This document shows positions 26,436 to 35,960 of a stretch of DNA of 64,000 nt, piece by piece (the first letter of the stretch is position 1; the number at the start of each line of letters is the position of its first letter). This DNA comes from Amycolatopsis vancoresmycina (lineage in GTDB: Bacteria; Actinomycetota; Actinomycetes; Mycobacteriales; Pseudonocardiaceae): assembly GCF_000716785.1 (NCBI RefSeq), contig NZ_JNYY01000016.1:353273-417272 (forward strand), given 5' to 3'. Position numbers and translations under genes: made by a program. The notes beneath the pieces are model-generated. The model was not told the origin of the DNA and ran no database searches. It was given only the letters and a program-made list of their open reading frames with translations.

Positions 26436-28235
26436 CTACCAGTTCGCCGGCCACACCACCTGAGCCGCGCCGGTCCCCCGCCGCACCGGTTCCGCCGCCG
26501 CCAGCCAGCGGCCGTCGCGCAGCCGCTCCACTCCGGTCGCCGCGCCGATCTCCGCCGGGGCCGTCGAAAAGCCCTGGCCCCTCGCCTTCAGGTCCGCCGT
26601 CTCCGGCTGGTCCAGGAACGCCTGCTCCACCTGGGCCGCCGCCGCGTTGCGCTGGGACGCCCTCGGGGCCGCGATCGCGTTCTCCAAGGACAGGCCGCGG
26701 TCCAGGCGGCCCAGGATCACCTGCAGCACCGTCGTGATGATCGACGCCCCGCCCGGGGAGCCCGTCGCGAAGAACGGGCGGCCGTGGTCCAGGACGATCG
26801 TCGGGGCCATCGACGAACGGGGGCGCTTGCCGGGGCCCGGGAGGTTCGGGTCGGGCACGCCCGGCGTCACCGGCGTGAACGAGAAGTCGGTCAGCTCGTT
26901 GTTGAGCAGGAACCCGCGGCCCGGCACGACGATGCCACTGCCACCCTCCTGCTCGATCGTCAGCGTGTACGCCACGACGTTGCCCCACTTGTCCGCCACC
27001 GTCAGGTGCGTCGTGTTCTCGCCCTCGTACGGCGTCGGCGCGGCCGTCGCGCCCGCGGCGCACGGGGCCGGGTGGCGGGGGTCGGCCGGGGCCACCGGGC
27101 TGGTCGCCGCCTTGTCCTTCGAGATCAGGCACGCGCGGGTGTCGGCGAACCGCTGGGCGAGCAGCTCGCGCGCCGGGACGTCGACGAACGCCGGGTCGCC
27201 GATCCAGCGGTTGCGGTCGGCGAAGGCGAACCGGGTCGACTCCAGGAAGTACTGCAGGTAGTCGGCCTTGCTCGCGTGCTTCAGGTCGAAGTTCTCGAGG
27301 ATGTTCAGCGCCTCGCCGACCGTCAGCCCACCCGACGACGGCGCCGGCATGCCGTAGACGTCGAGGCCCTCGTAGCGCGCGTGGGTCGGGTCGCGCTCGA
27401 TGGCCCGGTAGGCGGCGATGTCGGCCGCGGTGAGCTTGCCGGGGCGGACGTTCAGCGTCGAGGCTGGGTCGACCGGCGGCTGCTGCACGGTCTTGGCGAT
27501 GTCCGCGCCGATCGGGCCGCGGTACAGCGCGTCGACGCCGTTGCGCTCGAGCTGCGCGTAGGTCGCGGCCAGGTCGGGGTTCCGGAAGACGGTCCCGGGT
27601 GCCGGCGGCGCACCACCCGGCAGGTACAGCGACCGCGTCGACGGGAACGCGGCGAACCGCGCCGCGTTGTTCGCGATCTGGGTCTGGAACGTCTGGTCCA
27701 CGACGAAGCCGGTGCGCGCGAGGTTCTCGGCCGGCCTCAGCGACTTCGCCAGCGACCGCGTCCCCCACTTGCGCAGGGCCTCGGCCCAGGTCGCGGGGGT
27801 GCCGGGCACGCCGACGCTCAGCCCGCTGGTGACCGCGTCGGCGAACGGCAGCGGCTTGCCGTCTTCGACGAAGAGGTTCTCGTCGGCGGTCTTCGGCGCG
27901 GTCTCGCGGCCGTCCAGGGTGTGCACGCGGTGGGTTTTGGCGTCGTAGTAGACGAAGAACCCGCCGCCGCCGATCCCGGCGGAGAACGGGTCGGTGACGC
28001 CGAGCGCGGCCGCGACCGCAACCGCGGCGTCGACGGCGTTCCCGCCGTCGCGCAGCACCTGGGTGCCGATCGCGGTGGCGTCGGCGTCGATGCTGGCGAC
28101 GGCACCCCCGAAGCCGACGGCGACCGGCGACTTGGGCGTGGGTGTGGCCGCGGAGGCGGGTCCGCTCGCGACGGTGGTCGCGAGCGCGGCGGCAGCGGCG
28201 ATGACGAGGATGCGGCGGCATCTGTGCGCGGACAT
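26436..28235 (-). CDS. ggt: Secreted gamma-glutamyltransferase
   Basis: About 599 residues: signal peptide (LVIAAAAALATTVASGPASA), large subunit, and the autoprocessing threonine in ENTTHLTVADKWGNVVAY where the precursor splits into two chains; GSPGGASIITTVLQVIL is the conserved small-subunit oxyanion region. It hydrolyses or transfers the gamma-glutamyl group of glutathione and related peptides outside the cell. ATG at 28235 is preferred to a TTG at 28271. Divergent from the GH25 lysozyme. Confidence 0.93.
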   Translation of the reverse strand: MSAHRCRRILVIAAAAALATTVASGPASAATPTPKSPVAVGFGGAVASIDADATAIGTQVLRDGGNAVDAAVAVAAALGVTDPFSAGIGGGGFFVYYDAKTHRVHTLDGRETAPKTADENLFVEDGKPLPFADAVTSGLSVGVPGTPATWAEALRKWGTRSLAKSLRPAENLARTGFVVDQTFQTQIANNAARFAAFPSTRSLYLPGGAPPAPGTVFRNPDLAATYAQLERNGVDALYRGPIGADIAKTVQQPPVDPASTLNVRPGKLTAADIAAYRAIERDPTHARYEGLDVYGMPAPSSGGLTVGEALNILENFDLKHASKADYLQYFLESTRFAFADRNRWIGDPAFVDVPARELLAQRFADTRACLISKDKAATSPVAPADPRHPAPCAAGATAAPTPYEGENTTHLTVADKWGNVVAYTLTIEQEGGSGIVVPGRGFLLNNELTDFSFTPVTPGVPDPNLPGPGKRPRSSMAPTIVLDHGRPFFATGSPGGASIITTVLQVILGRLDRGLSLENAIAAPRASQRNAAAAQVEQAFLDQPETADLKARGQGFSTAPAEIGAATGVERLRDGRWLAAAEPVRRGTGAAQVVWPANW

Positions 28236-28439
28236 GCGGGCGAGTCTGCCCCTCGCGTCCGGTTGCTTCAAGACGGCAACGGACGCGATTCGCCCGTATT
28301 GTCAACTTTTCACACGCTTTAGGGGTTCGAGAAATTAAATCACATGGAGCAGTGACGTTCCGGCTCTAGCTGTAACAGAATCGTGCGGCGCGGCCTGCAC
28401 ACCGCGCACCTGCGAGGGCAACCGGAAGGAACACCGAAG

Positions 28440-29240
28440 ATGACTGCACCAAGACGGACCTGGCGCCGCCTGTTCGGCGCCGCGCTCACGGTCTCGGCCG
28501 CGCTGCTGGTCGTGACCGGCGGCAGCGCCGGCGCCGCCCCGGCGCCGGACAACCACGAGATGGGTGCCTCGATCCGCGCCCACGACGGCGTGGCCCCGGC
28601 CGGCCTCGCGCCGGCGGCGGTGGACTCGAGCGTCCCCGGCATCGACGTGAGCTCCTACCAGGGCAACGTCAACTGGTCGTCGTACTGGGGCGCGGGCAAG
28701 AAGTTCGCCTACGTCAAGGCAACCGAGGGCACCGGCTACCAGAACCCGTACTTCAGCCAGCAGTACACGGGCTCGTACAACGTCGGCATGATCCGCGGCG
28801 CCTACCACTACGGCCGCCCGGACACCTCGGGCGGCGCGGCCCAGGCGGACTACTTCGTCGCCCACGGCGGCGGCTGGTCGAAGGACGGCAAGACGCTGCC
28901 GGGCACGCTGGACATCGAATGGGGCCCGAACAACGCCTGCTACGGCAAGACGCCGGCGCAGATGGTGGCCTGGATCAAGGCGTTCAGCGACGAGTACCAC
29001 GCGAAGACGACCCGCTGGCCGGTGATCTACACGGCGACGAGCTGGTGGAGCCAGTGCACCGGCAACACGGGCGACTTCAGCTCGACGAACCCGCTGTGGG
29101 TGGCGCGCTATGCGTCGACGGCGGGCACGCTGCCGTACAACTGGGGCTTCTACACGTTCTGGCAGTACAGTTCCTCGCCGATCGACCAGGACACGTTCAG
29201 CGCGGACATCACGCGCCTGAAGGTGCTGGCGACGGGTTGA
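28440..29240 (+). CDS. Secreted GH25 muramidase (lysozyme)
   Basis: 266 residues: signal peptide (1-34), then a GH25 barrel with GIDVSSYQGNVNW, FAYVKATEGTGYQNPYFSQQ, GAYHYGRP and the catalytic LDIEWGPNN. It hydrolyses peptidoglycan glycan strands. GGAAGGAACACCGAAG precedes the ATG at 28440. The unusually AT-rich gap at 28290-28380 probably carries its promoter and that of ggt. Confidence 0.93.
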   Translation: MTAPRRTWRRLFGAALTVSAALLVVTGGSAGAAPAPDNHEMGASIRAHDGVAPAGLAPAAVDSSVPGIDVSSYQGNVNWSSYWGAGKKFAYVKATEGTGYQNPYFSQQYTGSYNVGMIRGAYHYGRPDTSGGAAQADYFVAHGGGWSKDGKTLPGTLDIEWGPNNACYGKTPAQMVAWIKAFSDEYHAKTTRWPVIYTATSWWSQCTGNTGDFSSTNPLWVARYASTAGTLPYNWGFYTFWQYSSSPIDQDTFSADITRLKVLATG

Positions 29241-29245
29241 GCCAC

Positions 29246-29272
29246 GCGGGGGCGCGCGTGGCGCGCCCCCGC
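29246..29272 (+). terminator. Hairpin after the GH25 gene
   Basis: 11-base perfect arms GCGGGGGCGCG / CGCGCCCCCGC with a 5-base loop, 5 bases past the stop. Confidence 0.7.
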
Positions 29273-29381
29273 ACCGCCCGGCGACGGCGGCCCTCCGCCG
29301 ATCCCCGACTTATGCGGGTTCCGCGGGTGCCGCGGCCGGCGGAAGACTCGACCGCGTCGCCCACGACGTGGAGGGAAACCC

Positions 29382-30734
29382 GTGCGCCTGTCCGCCCTGC
29401 TCCCCCTGCTCGCCGCCGTCCCGCTGTTCTCGTTCCCCGGGGTGGCCGTGGCCGCGCCCGGCTGCTTCGACCCGGCCGCCGCGCTGACCGTCGAGGAGCA
29501 GCGCCTGACCGCTTCCCTGCCGGCCGGCGGCCCCGCCGTGGGCCCGGAGCTCGTCCGGCTGGCCGGGCTGGACCCGCTCGTCGCCGGGGTGAAACACGCC
29601 CTGTGCGCGGCCCGCACCCCGCGGCGCGCCGAACGCGTCGTCACACAGGCCGGCGACCGGCTGTGGCGGACGGCCGTCGAGCGTGCCCAGGGCCGCCGCC
29701 CGGACCTGGGCACGCTCGACCGGTTCGACGACCGGCCGCTGTACTGGGCGCGGCTGCAGCTGAGCAGCGCGATCCGGCAGTGGCGGCCGACGTTCGCGCT
29801 GCCGGACCGCGGCGCCCTGCTCACGGCGTTCGACCGGGGTGCACGCGGCCTCGACGACGCCCGGTTCCCGCTCGGGCCGGCGCGGCGGGTCATGGTGAGC
29901 GGCTTCGACCCGTTCCAGCTCGACGGCACCGGCGTCCGGATTTCCAACCCGGCCGGGGCATCCGCGCTGCAGCTGGACGGCCGGATCCTGAACACGCCAT
30001 CGGGCCCGGCGGTGGTGCAGGCGGTGAACTTCCCGGTGGTGTGGGGCTACTTCGACGAGGGCATCGTCGAGGCGGCGTACGGCACGGCGTTGCGCGACCG
30101 AGCCCGACGGCCGGACGTGATCATGACGATCAGCCAGGGCCGCCCGGGCCGGTTCGACATCGAGCGCTGGGCGGGAGCCTGGCGCGGCGGCTTCCCGGAC
30201 AACAACAACGCCTCGGTGACGGGCGGCGTCCCCCCGGCGGCGGGCTGGCCGCAGCCGGACGTCCAGTTCATCGAGACGACGTTGCCGTATGCGCGGATGC
30301 TCGGGGTGACGGGCGCGTATCCGGTCAACTTCAACCAGGCGTTCTGCGTGTGGCCGGACGCTGCACACCCGGGCGAGGGAACACCGGAGTGCCGATCGGA
30401 CGCCCCGGCCCCCGGGGAGATCGCGGCTTCGGGCGGCGGCGGGAACTATCTTTCGAATGAATCTATGTATAGAAGCAACCGGCTGCGTCTCGGCCTGGGA
30501 TTGACGGCCCTGCCGGGCGGCCACCTGCACACGCCGGTGCTGGGCCAGCCGACGGCCCCGGACGCTTTGACGGACACGGATTTCGAAGCGCGGCGACAGG
30601 CCATCGCGGCCGAGGTGGTTTCGCTGGTGACGGCGGCCGCCGGGGGTGACCGGACTGCGGTCGCCCCGGTGCGGGTCACGGATTCCCCGCGCGCCGCAAT
30701 GGAATCCCTGCCGGGCACGGTTCTCCCGCGCTGA
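29382..30734 (+). CDS. Secreted pyroglutamyl-peptidase-like protein with Ser in place of the catalytic Cys
   Basis: 450 residues: signal peptide (1-24), a helical region of about 130 residues, then a C15-like domain from VMVSGFDPFQL (170-180, cf. VTGFEPF). The family triad aligns by motif as Glu261 in RPGRFDIERW, position 358 in GNYLSNESMY (normally TYVCNxxxY) and His383 in GGHLHTP. Position 358 is Ser, not Cys. It may be an inactive relative or use a serine nucleophile. Followed at distance by a repeat-family palindrome. Confidence 0.75.
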   Translation: MRLSALLPLLAAVPLFSFPGVAVAAPGCFDPAAALTVEEQRLTASLPAGGPAVGPELVRLAGLDPLVAGVKHALCAARTPRRAERVVTQAGDRLWRTAVERAQGRRPDLGTLDRFDDRPLYWARLQLSSAIRQWRPTFALPDRGALLTAFDRGARGLDDARFPLGPARRVMVSGFDPFQLDGTGVRISNPAGASALQLDGRILNTPSGPAVVQAVNFPVVWGYFDEGIVEAAYGTALRDRARRPDVIMTISQGRPGRFDIERWAGAWRGGFPDNNNASVTGGVPPAAGWPQPDVQFIETTLPYARMLGVTGAYPVNFNQAFCVWPDAAHPGEGTPECRSDAPAPGEIAASGGGGNYLSNESMYRSNRLRLGLGLTALPGGHLHTPVLGQPTAPDALTDTDFEARRQAIAAEVVSLVTAAAGGDRTAVAPVRVTDSPRAAMESLPGTVLPR

Positions 30735-30910
30735 CGGGTTTACTTTCGATCGGCAGAAAGGGCCGGAACTCACACCACACAAAAGAGCGCCCCATTCGCC
30801 GGTAACGGTCCTCTCTGATGACGCGGACGAGGGAAGCCCCCGGAACCGACCTCACCGACGGCGCGAGGCCGGCCGAAACGAGAAACGCACCTCTTCCTCG
30901 TCCCCGGCTT

Positions 30911-30956
30911 GTCGTGAGTGGTAAGGCGAGTTAGAACTCGCCTTACCACTCACGAC
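30911..30956. terminator. 46-base perfect palindrome, copy 2
   Basis: Perfect 22-base arms with an AG loop, starting GTCGTGAGTGGTAAGGCGAG. It lies in the 266-base gap between the peptidase-like gene and priA, 176 bases after the former's stop and 45 before the priA start. Otherwise I see nothing coding in the gap. Confidence 0.8.
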
Positions 30957-31000
30957 CGGTGGCGGCGGGGCTGTCGGAGCAGTCTGGTAGAGATCACGGC

Positions 31001-33094
31001 GTGAGCAGTTCCGAGCCCGCTGCCCTCTGGGACCTCCCGGAGCAGCCGCCTTCGCCGAAGGCGGCGCCCTCGCGCGCCCGGAAACCGGCGAAAGCGCGGA
31101 CCACCAAGGGCGCACAGTCGCCCGCGCCCGAGCGGCCGGTTGCGCGGGTCGTCGTCGACATCCCGCTGGCCCACCTGGACCGCACCTTCGACTACCTGGT
31201 GCCGGAGAAGCTGCACGAGACCGCCGTGCCGGGGTGCCGGGTGCGCGTCCGGTTCGCCGGGCAGCTGGTCGACGGCTACCTGGTCGAACGCGGCGAGACC
31301 AGCGACTACGGCAGCAAGCTGGCGTTCCTGGACCGCGTGACGTCGGCCGAGCCGGTGCTGCCGCCGTCGCTGCACGCGGTCTGCCGGGCGGTCGCCGACC
31401 GCTACGGCGGCACGCTGTCCGACGTCTTGAGGCTCGCGATCCCGCCGCGGCACGCCAAGGCCGAGGGCGAGCCGCCGCTGCCGCCCGTGGCTGCCCCGGA
31501 CGCGCCCGACACGACGGCCTGGGCGCGCTACCAGCGCGGTCCGGCGTTCCTGGAGGCCCTCGCCGAGGGGAAGCCCGCGAACGCCGTCTGGCAGGCCCTC
31601 CCGGGCGAGGACTGGCCGCGCCGGCTCGCCGAGGCGGCCGGGACCGTGGCGGCGGCCGGGCGGGGCGCCGTGCTGGTGGTGCCGGACCACCGCGACCTGA
31701 CCCGCGTGCACCAGGCGTGCGCGGCGCTGCTGGGCGAGGACGCCGTGGTGGCGCTGATCGCCGGGCTCGGGCCCGCGGAACGGTACCGGCGCTGGCTGGC
31801 GGTGCTGCGCGGCGCGGTCCGCGTGGTCGTCGGGACGCGCGCGGCGATGTTCGCGCCGGTCCACGACCCCGGGCTGTTCGCCGTCTGGGACGACGGCGAC
31901 GACCTGCACCTCGACCAGCACGCGCCGTACCCGCACGTCCGGGACGTCCTGATGGACCGCGCCCACGCGGCGAAGGCGTCGCTGCTGGTCGGCGGGTTCG
32001 CCCGGACGGCCGAAGCGCAGCTGCTCGTCGAGTCCGGCTGGGCCGCGCCGGTCCTGGCCGACCGCGCGACGCTGCGGTCCGCGGCCCCGCGCGTCACGCC
32101 GGTCGGCGAGGACTTCGACGTCGCCCGCGACGAGGCCGCCCGGGTCGCGCGCCTGCCGGCGGTGGCGTTCGAGGCGGCCCGGCAGGCGTTCGCGGCCGAC
32201 CTCCCGGCGCTGGTCCAGGTGCCGCGGCGCGGGTACGTGCCCGGCCTGGCCTGCGGCCACTGCCGGACACCGGCCCACTGCCGCCGCTGCGCGGGCCCGC
32301 TGGCCCTGCCGGGCGGCTCCCTCGACGGCCGGCCGAAACCGCCCGCGTGCCGCTGGTGCGGCGTCCCGGAAACGGCGTTCCGCTGCCCGGCGTGCGGCTC
32401 GGTCCGGCTGCGCGCGGTGATCGTCGGCGCCAAGCGGACGGCGGAGGAGCTGGGCCGGGCGTTCCCGGGCATCCCGGTCCGCACGTCCGGCGCGGCGGAG
32501 GTGCTGGAATCGGTCCCGGGCAAACCGGCCCTGGTGGTGTGCACGCCCGGAGCGGAACCGGTGGCGGAGGGCGGCTACGGCGCGGCGCTGCTGCTGGACG
32601 GCTGGGCCCTCCTGGGCCGCCAGGACCTCCGCGCGGCGGAGGAGGCCTTGCGCCGCTGGATGGCAGCAGCGGCTTTGGTGCGGCCCGCCTCGGCGGGCGG
32701 CCGCGTGATCGTGGGCGCCGAGGCGGGACTGCCGGTGGTCCAGGCATTGGTCCGCTGGGACCCGGCCTGGCACGCGGGCCAGGAGCTGGCGGAACGCCGC
32801 GAGCTGGGCTTCCCCCCGGCCATGCGGATGGCGAGCGTGGAGGGCAGCCCGGACGCGGTGGCGGCGCTGCTCGCGGACCTGCCGTTGCCCGAGTCCGGCG
32901 AGGTCCTGGGCCCGGTCCCGATCGGCGAGGTCGACGAAGAGGGCAACGCGGACCGCGAGCGAGCACTGGTCCGGGTGTCGCGCGCCGAAGGCAAGGCGCT
33001 GGCGGCCTCGATCCACGCGGCGGCGGCCCGCCGGGACGCGAAGAAGGCCACGGAACCGATCCGCGTCCAGGTGGACCCCCTGGACCTGATCTAG
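31001..33094 (+). CDS. priA: Primosomal protein N' PriA, helicase-degenerate form
   Basis: 697 residues. N-terminal 3' DNA-binding domain (ARVVVDIPLAHLDRTFDYLVP), and the zinc-binding insert CGHCRTPAHCRRCAG plus CRWCGVPETAFRCPACG. The Walker A GxGKT is absent and the DEEH box reads VWDDGDDLHL, so ATPase activity should be lost, as is usual for actinobacterial PriA. It would act in replication restart as a loader. GTG at 31001 is favoured. Converges on metK. Confidence 0.9.
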   Translation: MSSSEPAALWDLPEQPPSPKAAPSRARKPAKARTTKGAQSPAPERPVARVVVDIPLAHLDRTFDYLVPEKLHETAVPGCRVRVRFAGQLVDGYLVERGETSDYGSKLAFLDRVTSAEPVLPPSLHAVCRAVADRYGGTLSDVLRLAIPPRHAKAEGEPPLPPVAAPDAPDTTAWARYQRGPAFLEALAEGKPANAVWQALPGEDWPRRLAEAAGTVAAAGRGAVLVVPDHRDLTRVHQACAALLGEDAVVALIAGLGPAERYRRWLAVLRGAVRVVVGTRAAMFAPVHDPGLFAVWDDGDDLHLDQHAPYPHVRDVLMDRAHAAKASLLVGGFARTAEAQLLVESGWAAPVLADRATLRSAAPRVTPVGEDFDVARDEAARVARLPAVAFEAARQAFAADLPALVQVPRRGYVPGLACGHCRTPAHCRRCAGPLALPGGSLDGRPKPPACRWCGVPETAFRCPACGSVRLRAVIVGAKRTAEELGRAFPGIPVRTSGAAEVLESVPGKPALVVCTPGAEPVAEGGYGAALLLDGWALLGRQDLRAAEEALRRWMAAAALVRPASAGGRVIVGAEAGLPVVQALVRWDPAWHAGQELAERRELGFPPAMRMASVEGSPDAVAALLADLPLPESGEVLGPVPIGEVDEEGNADRERALVRVSRAEGKALAASIHAAAARRDAKKATEPIRVQVDPLDLI

Positions 33095-33132
33095 GGGGTG
33101 TGCTGCCCCGGCGAGGCGACCAGCCGCTCACG

Positions 33133-33170
33133 GTGAAGGCCACCTCGAAGAGTTTCGAGGTGGCCTTCAC
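33133..33170. terminator. Bidirectional hairpin between priA and metK
   Basis: Perfect 17-base arms GTGAAGGCCACCTCGAA / TTCGAGGTGGCCTTCAC with a 4-base loop, placed 39 bases after priA and 11 before the metK end. Confidence 0.8.
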
Positions 33171-33181
33171 CGGATCGTGCG

Positions 33182-34384
33182 TCAGGCGCCGGCCGCGGCC
33201 TTGAGGGCCTCGGCGCGGGCCGTGCTCTCCCACGGGAGCCCCAGCTCGGGGCGGCCGAAGTGGCCGTACGCCGCCGTCGGGGCGTAGATCGGGCGGAGCA
33301 GGTCGAGGTCGCGGATGATCGCCGCCGGCCGGAGGTCGAAGACCTCGGTGATGGCCTGCTGGATCTTCGACGGGTCGACCGTCTCGGTGCCGAACGTCTC
33401 GACGAACAGGCCGACCGGGGCCGCCTTGCCGATCGCGTACGCCACCTGGACCTCGGTCCGCTGGGCCAGGCCCGCGGCGACGACGTTCTTCGCCACCCAG
33501 CGCATCGCGTACGCGGCGGAGCGGTCGACCTTGGACGGGTCCTTGCCCGAGAACGCGCCACCACCGTGGCGGGCCATGCCGCCGTAGGTGTCGACGATGA
33601 TCTTGCGGCCGGTCAGGCCCGCGTCGCCCATCGGGCCGCCGATGACGAACCGGCCGGTCGGGTTGACCAGCAGGCGCGCGCTCGACGTGTCGATGCCCAG
33701 AGCCTCGATCTCCGGGCCGACGACGTGTTCCTTGACGTCGACGCTGAGCATCCGGTCCAGGTCGATGCCGTCGGCGTGCTGCGAGGACACCACGACCGTG
33801 TCGAGGCGGACCGGCTGGTCGCCGGCGTACTCGATGGTCACCTGGGTCTTGCCGTCCGGGCGCAGGTACGGCAGCACGCCGTCCTTGCGGACCGCGGTCA
33901 GCCGCTTCGACAGCCGGTGGGCCAGCGCGATCGGCAGCGGCATCAGCTCGGGGGTGTCCGAGCAGGCGTAGCCGAACATCAGGCCCTGGTCGCCGGCACC
34001 CTGGCGGTTGATCTCGTCCTCGTCCGACTCGACCCGCGACTCGTACGCGGTGTCGACGCCCTGCGCGATGTCGGGCGACTGCGAGCCGATCGCGACGTTG
34101 ACGCCGCAGGAGTTGCCGTCGAAACCCTTGGCGGAGGAGTCGTAGCCGATCTTGAGGATGACGTCGCGGACGATCGTCGGGATGTCGGCGTAGGCCTCGG
34201 TGGTGACCTCACCGGCCACGTGCACCTGGCCGGTGGTGATCAGGGTCTCGACCGCGACGCGGCTGCGCGGGTCCTTCGACAGCAGGCCGTCGAGGATCGA
34301 ATCGCTGATGGCGTCGCAAATCTTGTCGGGGTGCCCTTCGGTCACCGACTCCGAGGTGAACAATCTGCTGCTAGACGCGGTCAC
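33182..34384 (-). CDS. metK: S-adenosylmethionine synthetase
   Basis: 400 residues. Methionine/ATP motifs: SESVTEGHPDKICDAISDS, GAGDQGLMFGYACSDTPE, and GGGAFSGKDPSKVDRSAAY. It makes SAM from ATP and methionine. GTG at 34384 starts the family sequence TASSSRLFTSES with GAGGAA upstream; GTG 34396 is possible. Just after coaBC; no SAM riboswitch is visible in the 93-base gap. Confidence 0.97.
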   Translation of the reverse strand: MTASSSRLFTSESVTEGHPDKICDAISDSILDGLLSKDPRSRVAVETLITTGQVHVAGEVTTEAYADIPTIVRDVILKIGYDSSAKGFDGNSCGVNVAIGSQSPDIAQGVDTAYESRVESDEDEINRQGAGDQGLMFGYACSDTPELMPLPIALAHRLSKRLTAVRKDGVLPYLRPDGKTQVTIEYAGDQPVRLDTVVVSSQHADGIDLDRMLSVDVKEHVVGPEIEALGIDTSSARLLVNPTGRFVIGGPMGDAGLTGRKIIVDTYGGMARHGGGAFSGKDPSKVDRSAAYAMRWVAKNVVAAGLAQRTEVQVAYAIGKAAPVGLFVETFGTETVDPSKIQQAITEVFDLRPAAIIRDLDLLRPIYAPTAAYGHFGRPELGLPWESTARAEALKAAAGA

Positions 34385-34477
34385 GGTGGCCGTCACTTCC
34401 TCACCTAGTCGTCGGATGCCCGGAAACTTAGGCACCCCTTACCTGTGCAAGCGTACTGACTATCGCTCGGGGGACGG

Positions 34478-35698
34478 TCAACGCTTCATGAAGCTCACAA
34501 CAGCGTCCCACACAGTGGACGCCAGTTCAGCCTTCGGCGCGAGAGGTAGGGGTTTTTCCGTGGCATCGGCCCCTAGGAGCCAGCCCGAATTGTCCTCGGT
34601 GCCGAACGCCTTGCCGTCCCCCACGGCGTTGACGACCAGCAGATCCGCGCCTTTCCGCTTCAGTTTCGCGCGGGCGTGGTCGAGGACGCTGCCGTGTTCG
34701 TCGCCGGTTTCCGCGGCGAATCCCACGACGACCTGCCCGGGCCGCCGGTTCTGCACCAATTCGGCGAGAATGTCGGCATTCCGGTCGAGCGTGATGACCG
34801 GGTCCGGCTGGTCGTCGGACTTCTTGATCTTGTGCTCGGCCCGGTTCGCCGGCCGGAAGTCGGCGACGGCGGCGGCCATCACGACGACGTCCGCGGACCG
34901 GGACGCCGCGTGCACCGCCTGCCGCAGCTCCTCGGCCGTCGAGACGTGCTCGACCACCGCACCGGCCGGATCCGGCAGCGCGACCGTGTGCGCGGCGACC
35001 AGGGTGACGTCGGCGCCGCGCTGGGCGGCGACGCGGGCGAGCGCGTAGCCCTGCTTGCCGGAGGAGCGGTTGCCCAGGTAGCGGACCGGGTCGAGCGGCT
35101 CGCGGGTGCCGCCCGCCGAGATGACCACCCGGACGCCTTCGAGGTCGCGCGGGAGGGCGTCGGGGCGGGCCAGCAGCAGCTTCGCCAGGTCGACGATCTC
35201 GGCCGGGTTCGCCAGGCGGCCCTTGCCGGTGTCGGCACCGGTCAGCCGGCCGGAGTCCGGCTCGGTGACGACCATGCCGCGCGAGCGCAGCAGGGCTACG
35301 TTGTCGCGGGTCGCCGGGTGCTCCCACATCTCCGTGTGCATCGCCGGGAAGAACGCGACCGGGCACCGGGCGGTGAGCAGGGTGTTCGTCAGCAGGTCGT
35401 CCGCGAGGCCGTGGGCGGCCTTGGCGAGCAGGTTCGCCGTGGCCGGGACGACCAGGACGAGGTCGGCTTCCTTGCCGACGCGGACGTGCTGGACCTCGGG
35501 CACCTCGGTGAACACGCCCGTGTGCACCGGGTGCCCGGAGAGGGCTTCGAAGGTGGCCGCGCCGACGAAGTTCAGCGCGGCTTCGGTGGGGACCACGCGG
35601 ACGTCGTGACCGGACTCGGTCAGCCCGCGCAGCACCTCACACGCCTTGTAGGCGGCGATGCCGCCGCCCACGCCCAGGACGACGCGGGGTTTACTCAC
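34478..35698 (-). CDS. coaBC: Phosphopantothenoylcysteine decarboxylase/synthase CoaBC
   Basis: 406 residues. N-terminal CoaC flavoprotein (VVLGVGGGIAAYKACEVLR; VVPATANLLAKAAHGLADDL; AFFPAMHTEMWEHPATRDN) and C-terminal CoaB (VVISAGGTREPLDPVRYLGN; AAVADFRP). Converts phosphopantothenate to phosphopantetheine for CoA. Its start overlaps the end of rpoZ by 8 bases. Confidence 0.97.
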   Translation of the reverse strand: MSKPRVVLGVGGGIAAYKACEVLRGLTESGHDVRVVPTEAALNFVGAATFEALSGHPVHTGVFTEVPEVQHVRVGKEADLVLVVPATANLLAKAAHGLADDLLTNTLLTARCPVAFFPAMHTEMWEHPATRDNVALLRSRGMVVTEPDSGRLTGADTGKGRLANPAEIVDLAKLLLARPDALPRDLEGVRVVISAGGTREPLDPVRYLGNRSSGKQGYALARVAAQRGADVTLVAAHTVALPDPAGAVVEHVSTAEELRQAVHAASRSADVVVMAAAVADFRPANRAEHKIKKSDDQPDPVITLDRNADILAELVQNRRPGQVVVGFAAETGDEHGSVLDHARAKLKRKGADLLVVNAVGDGKAFGTEDNSGWLLGADATEKPLPLAPKAELASTVWDAVVSFMKR

Positions 35699-35960
35699 CC
35701 TCGGTGTGCTCGAGCAGGCCGCCGTGGATCTCGCGCAGCGCGATCGAGAGCGGCTTCTCGCGCGGGCCCGGCTCGACCAGCGGGCCGACGTACTCCAGCA
35801 GACCCTCGCCCAGCTGGGCGTAGTAGTCGTTGATCTGGCGGGCGCGCTTGGCCGAGTAGATCACCAGCGCGTACTTCGAGCTGACCTTCTCGAGCAGGTC
35901 GTCGATGGGCGGGTTGGTGATGCCCTCGAGCTCTTCGGTCAGGATGGCCTGGGTGGTCAC
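35691..35960 (-). CDS. rpoZ: DNA-directed RNA polymerase omega subunit
   Basis: 89 residues. NPPIDDLLEKVSSKYALVIY and AKRARQINDYYAQLG are the conserved omega segments that hold the beta-prime chain. Coupled to gmk upstream by a 4-base overlap and to coaBC downstream, the standard actinobacterial order. Confidence 0.97.
   Translation of the reverse strand: MTTQAILTEELEGITNPPIDDLLEKVSSKYALVIYSAKRARQINDYYAQLGEGLLEYVGPLVEPGPREKPLSIALREIHGGLLEHTEGE

Noticed and set aside
34385..34477. SAM riboswitch near metK
   Set aside because: No conserved SAM-aptamer core visible; the gap is short and AT/GC structure does not fit.
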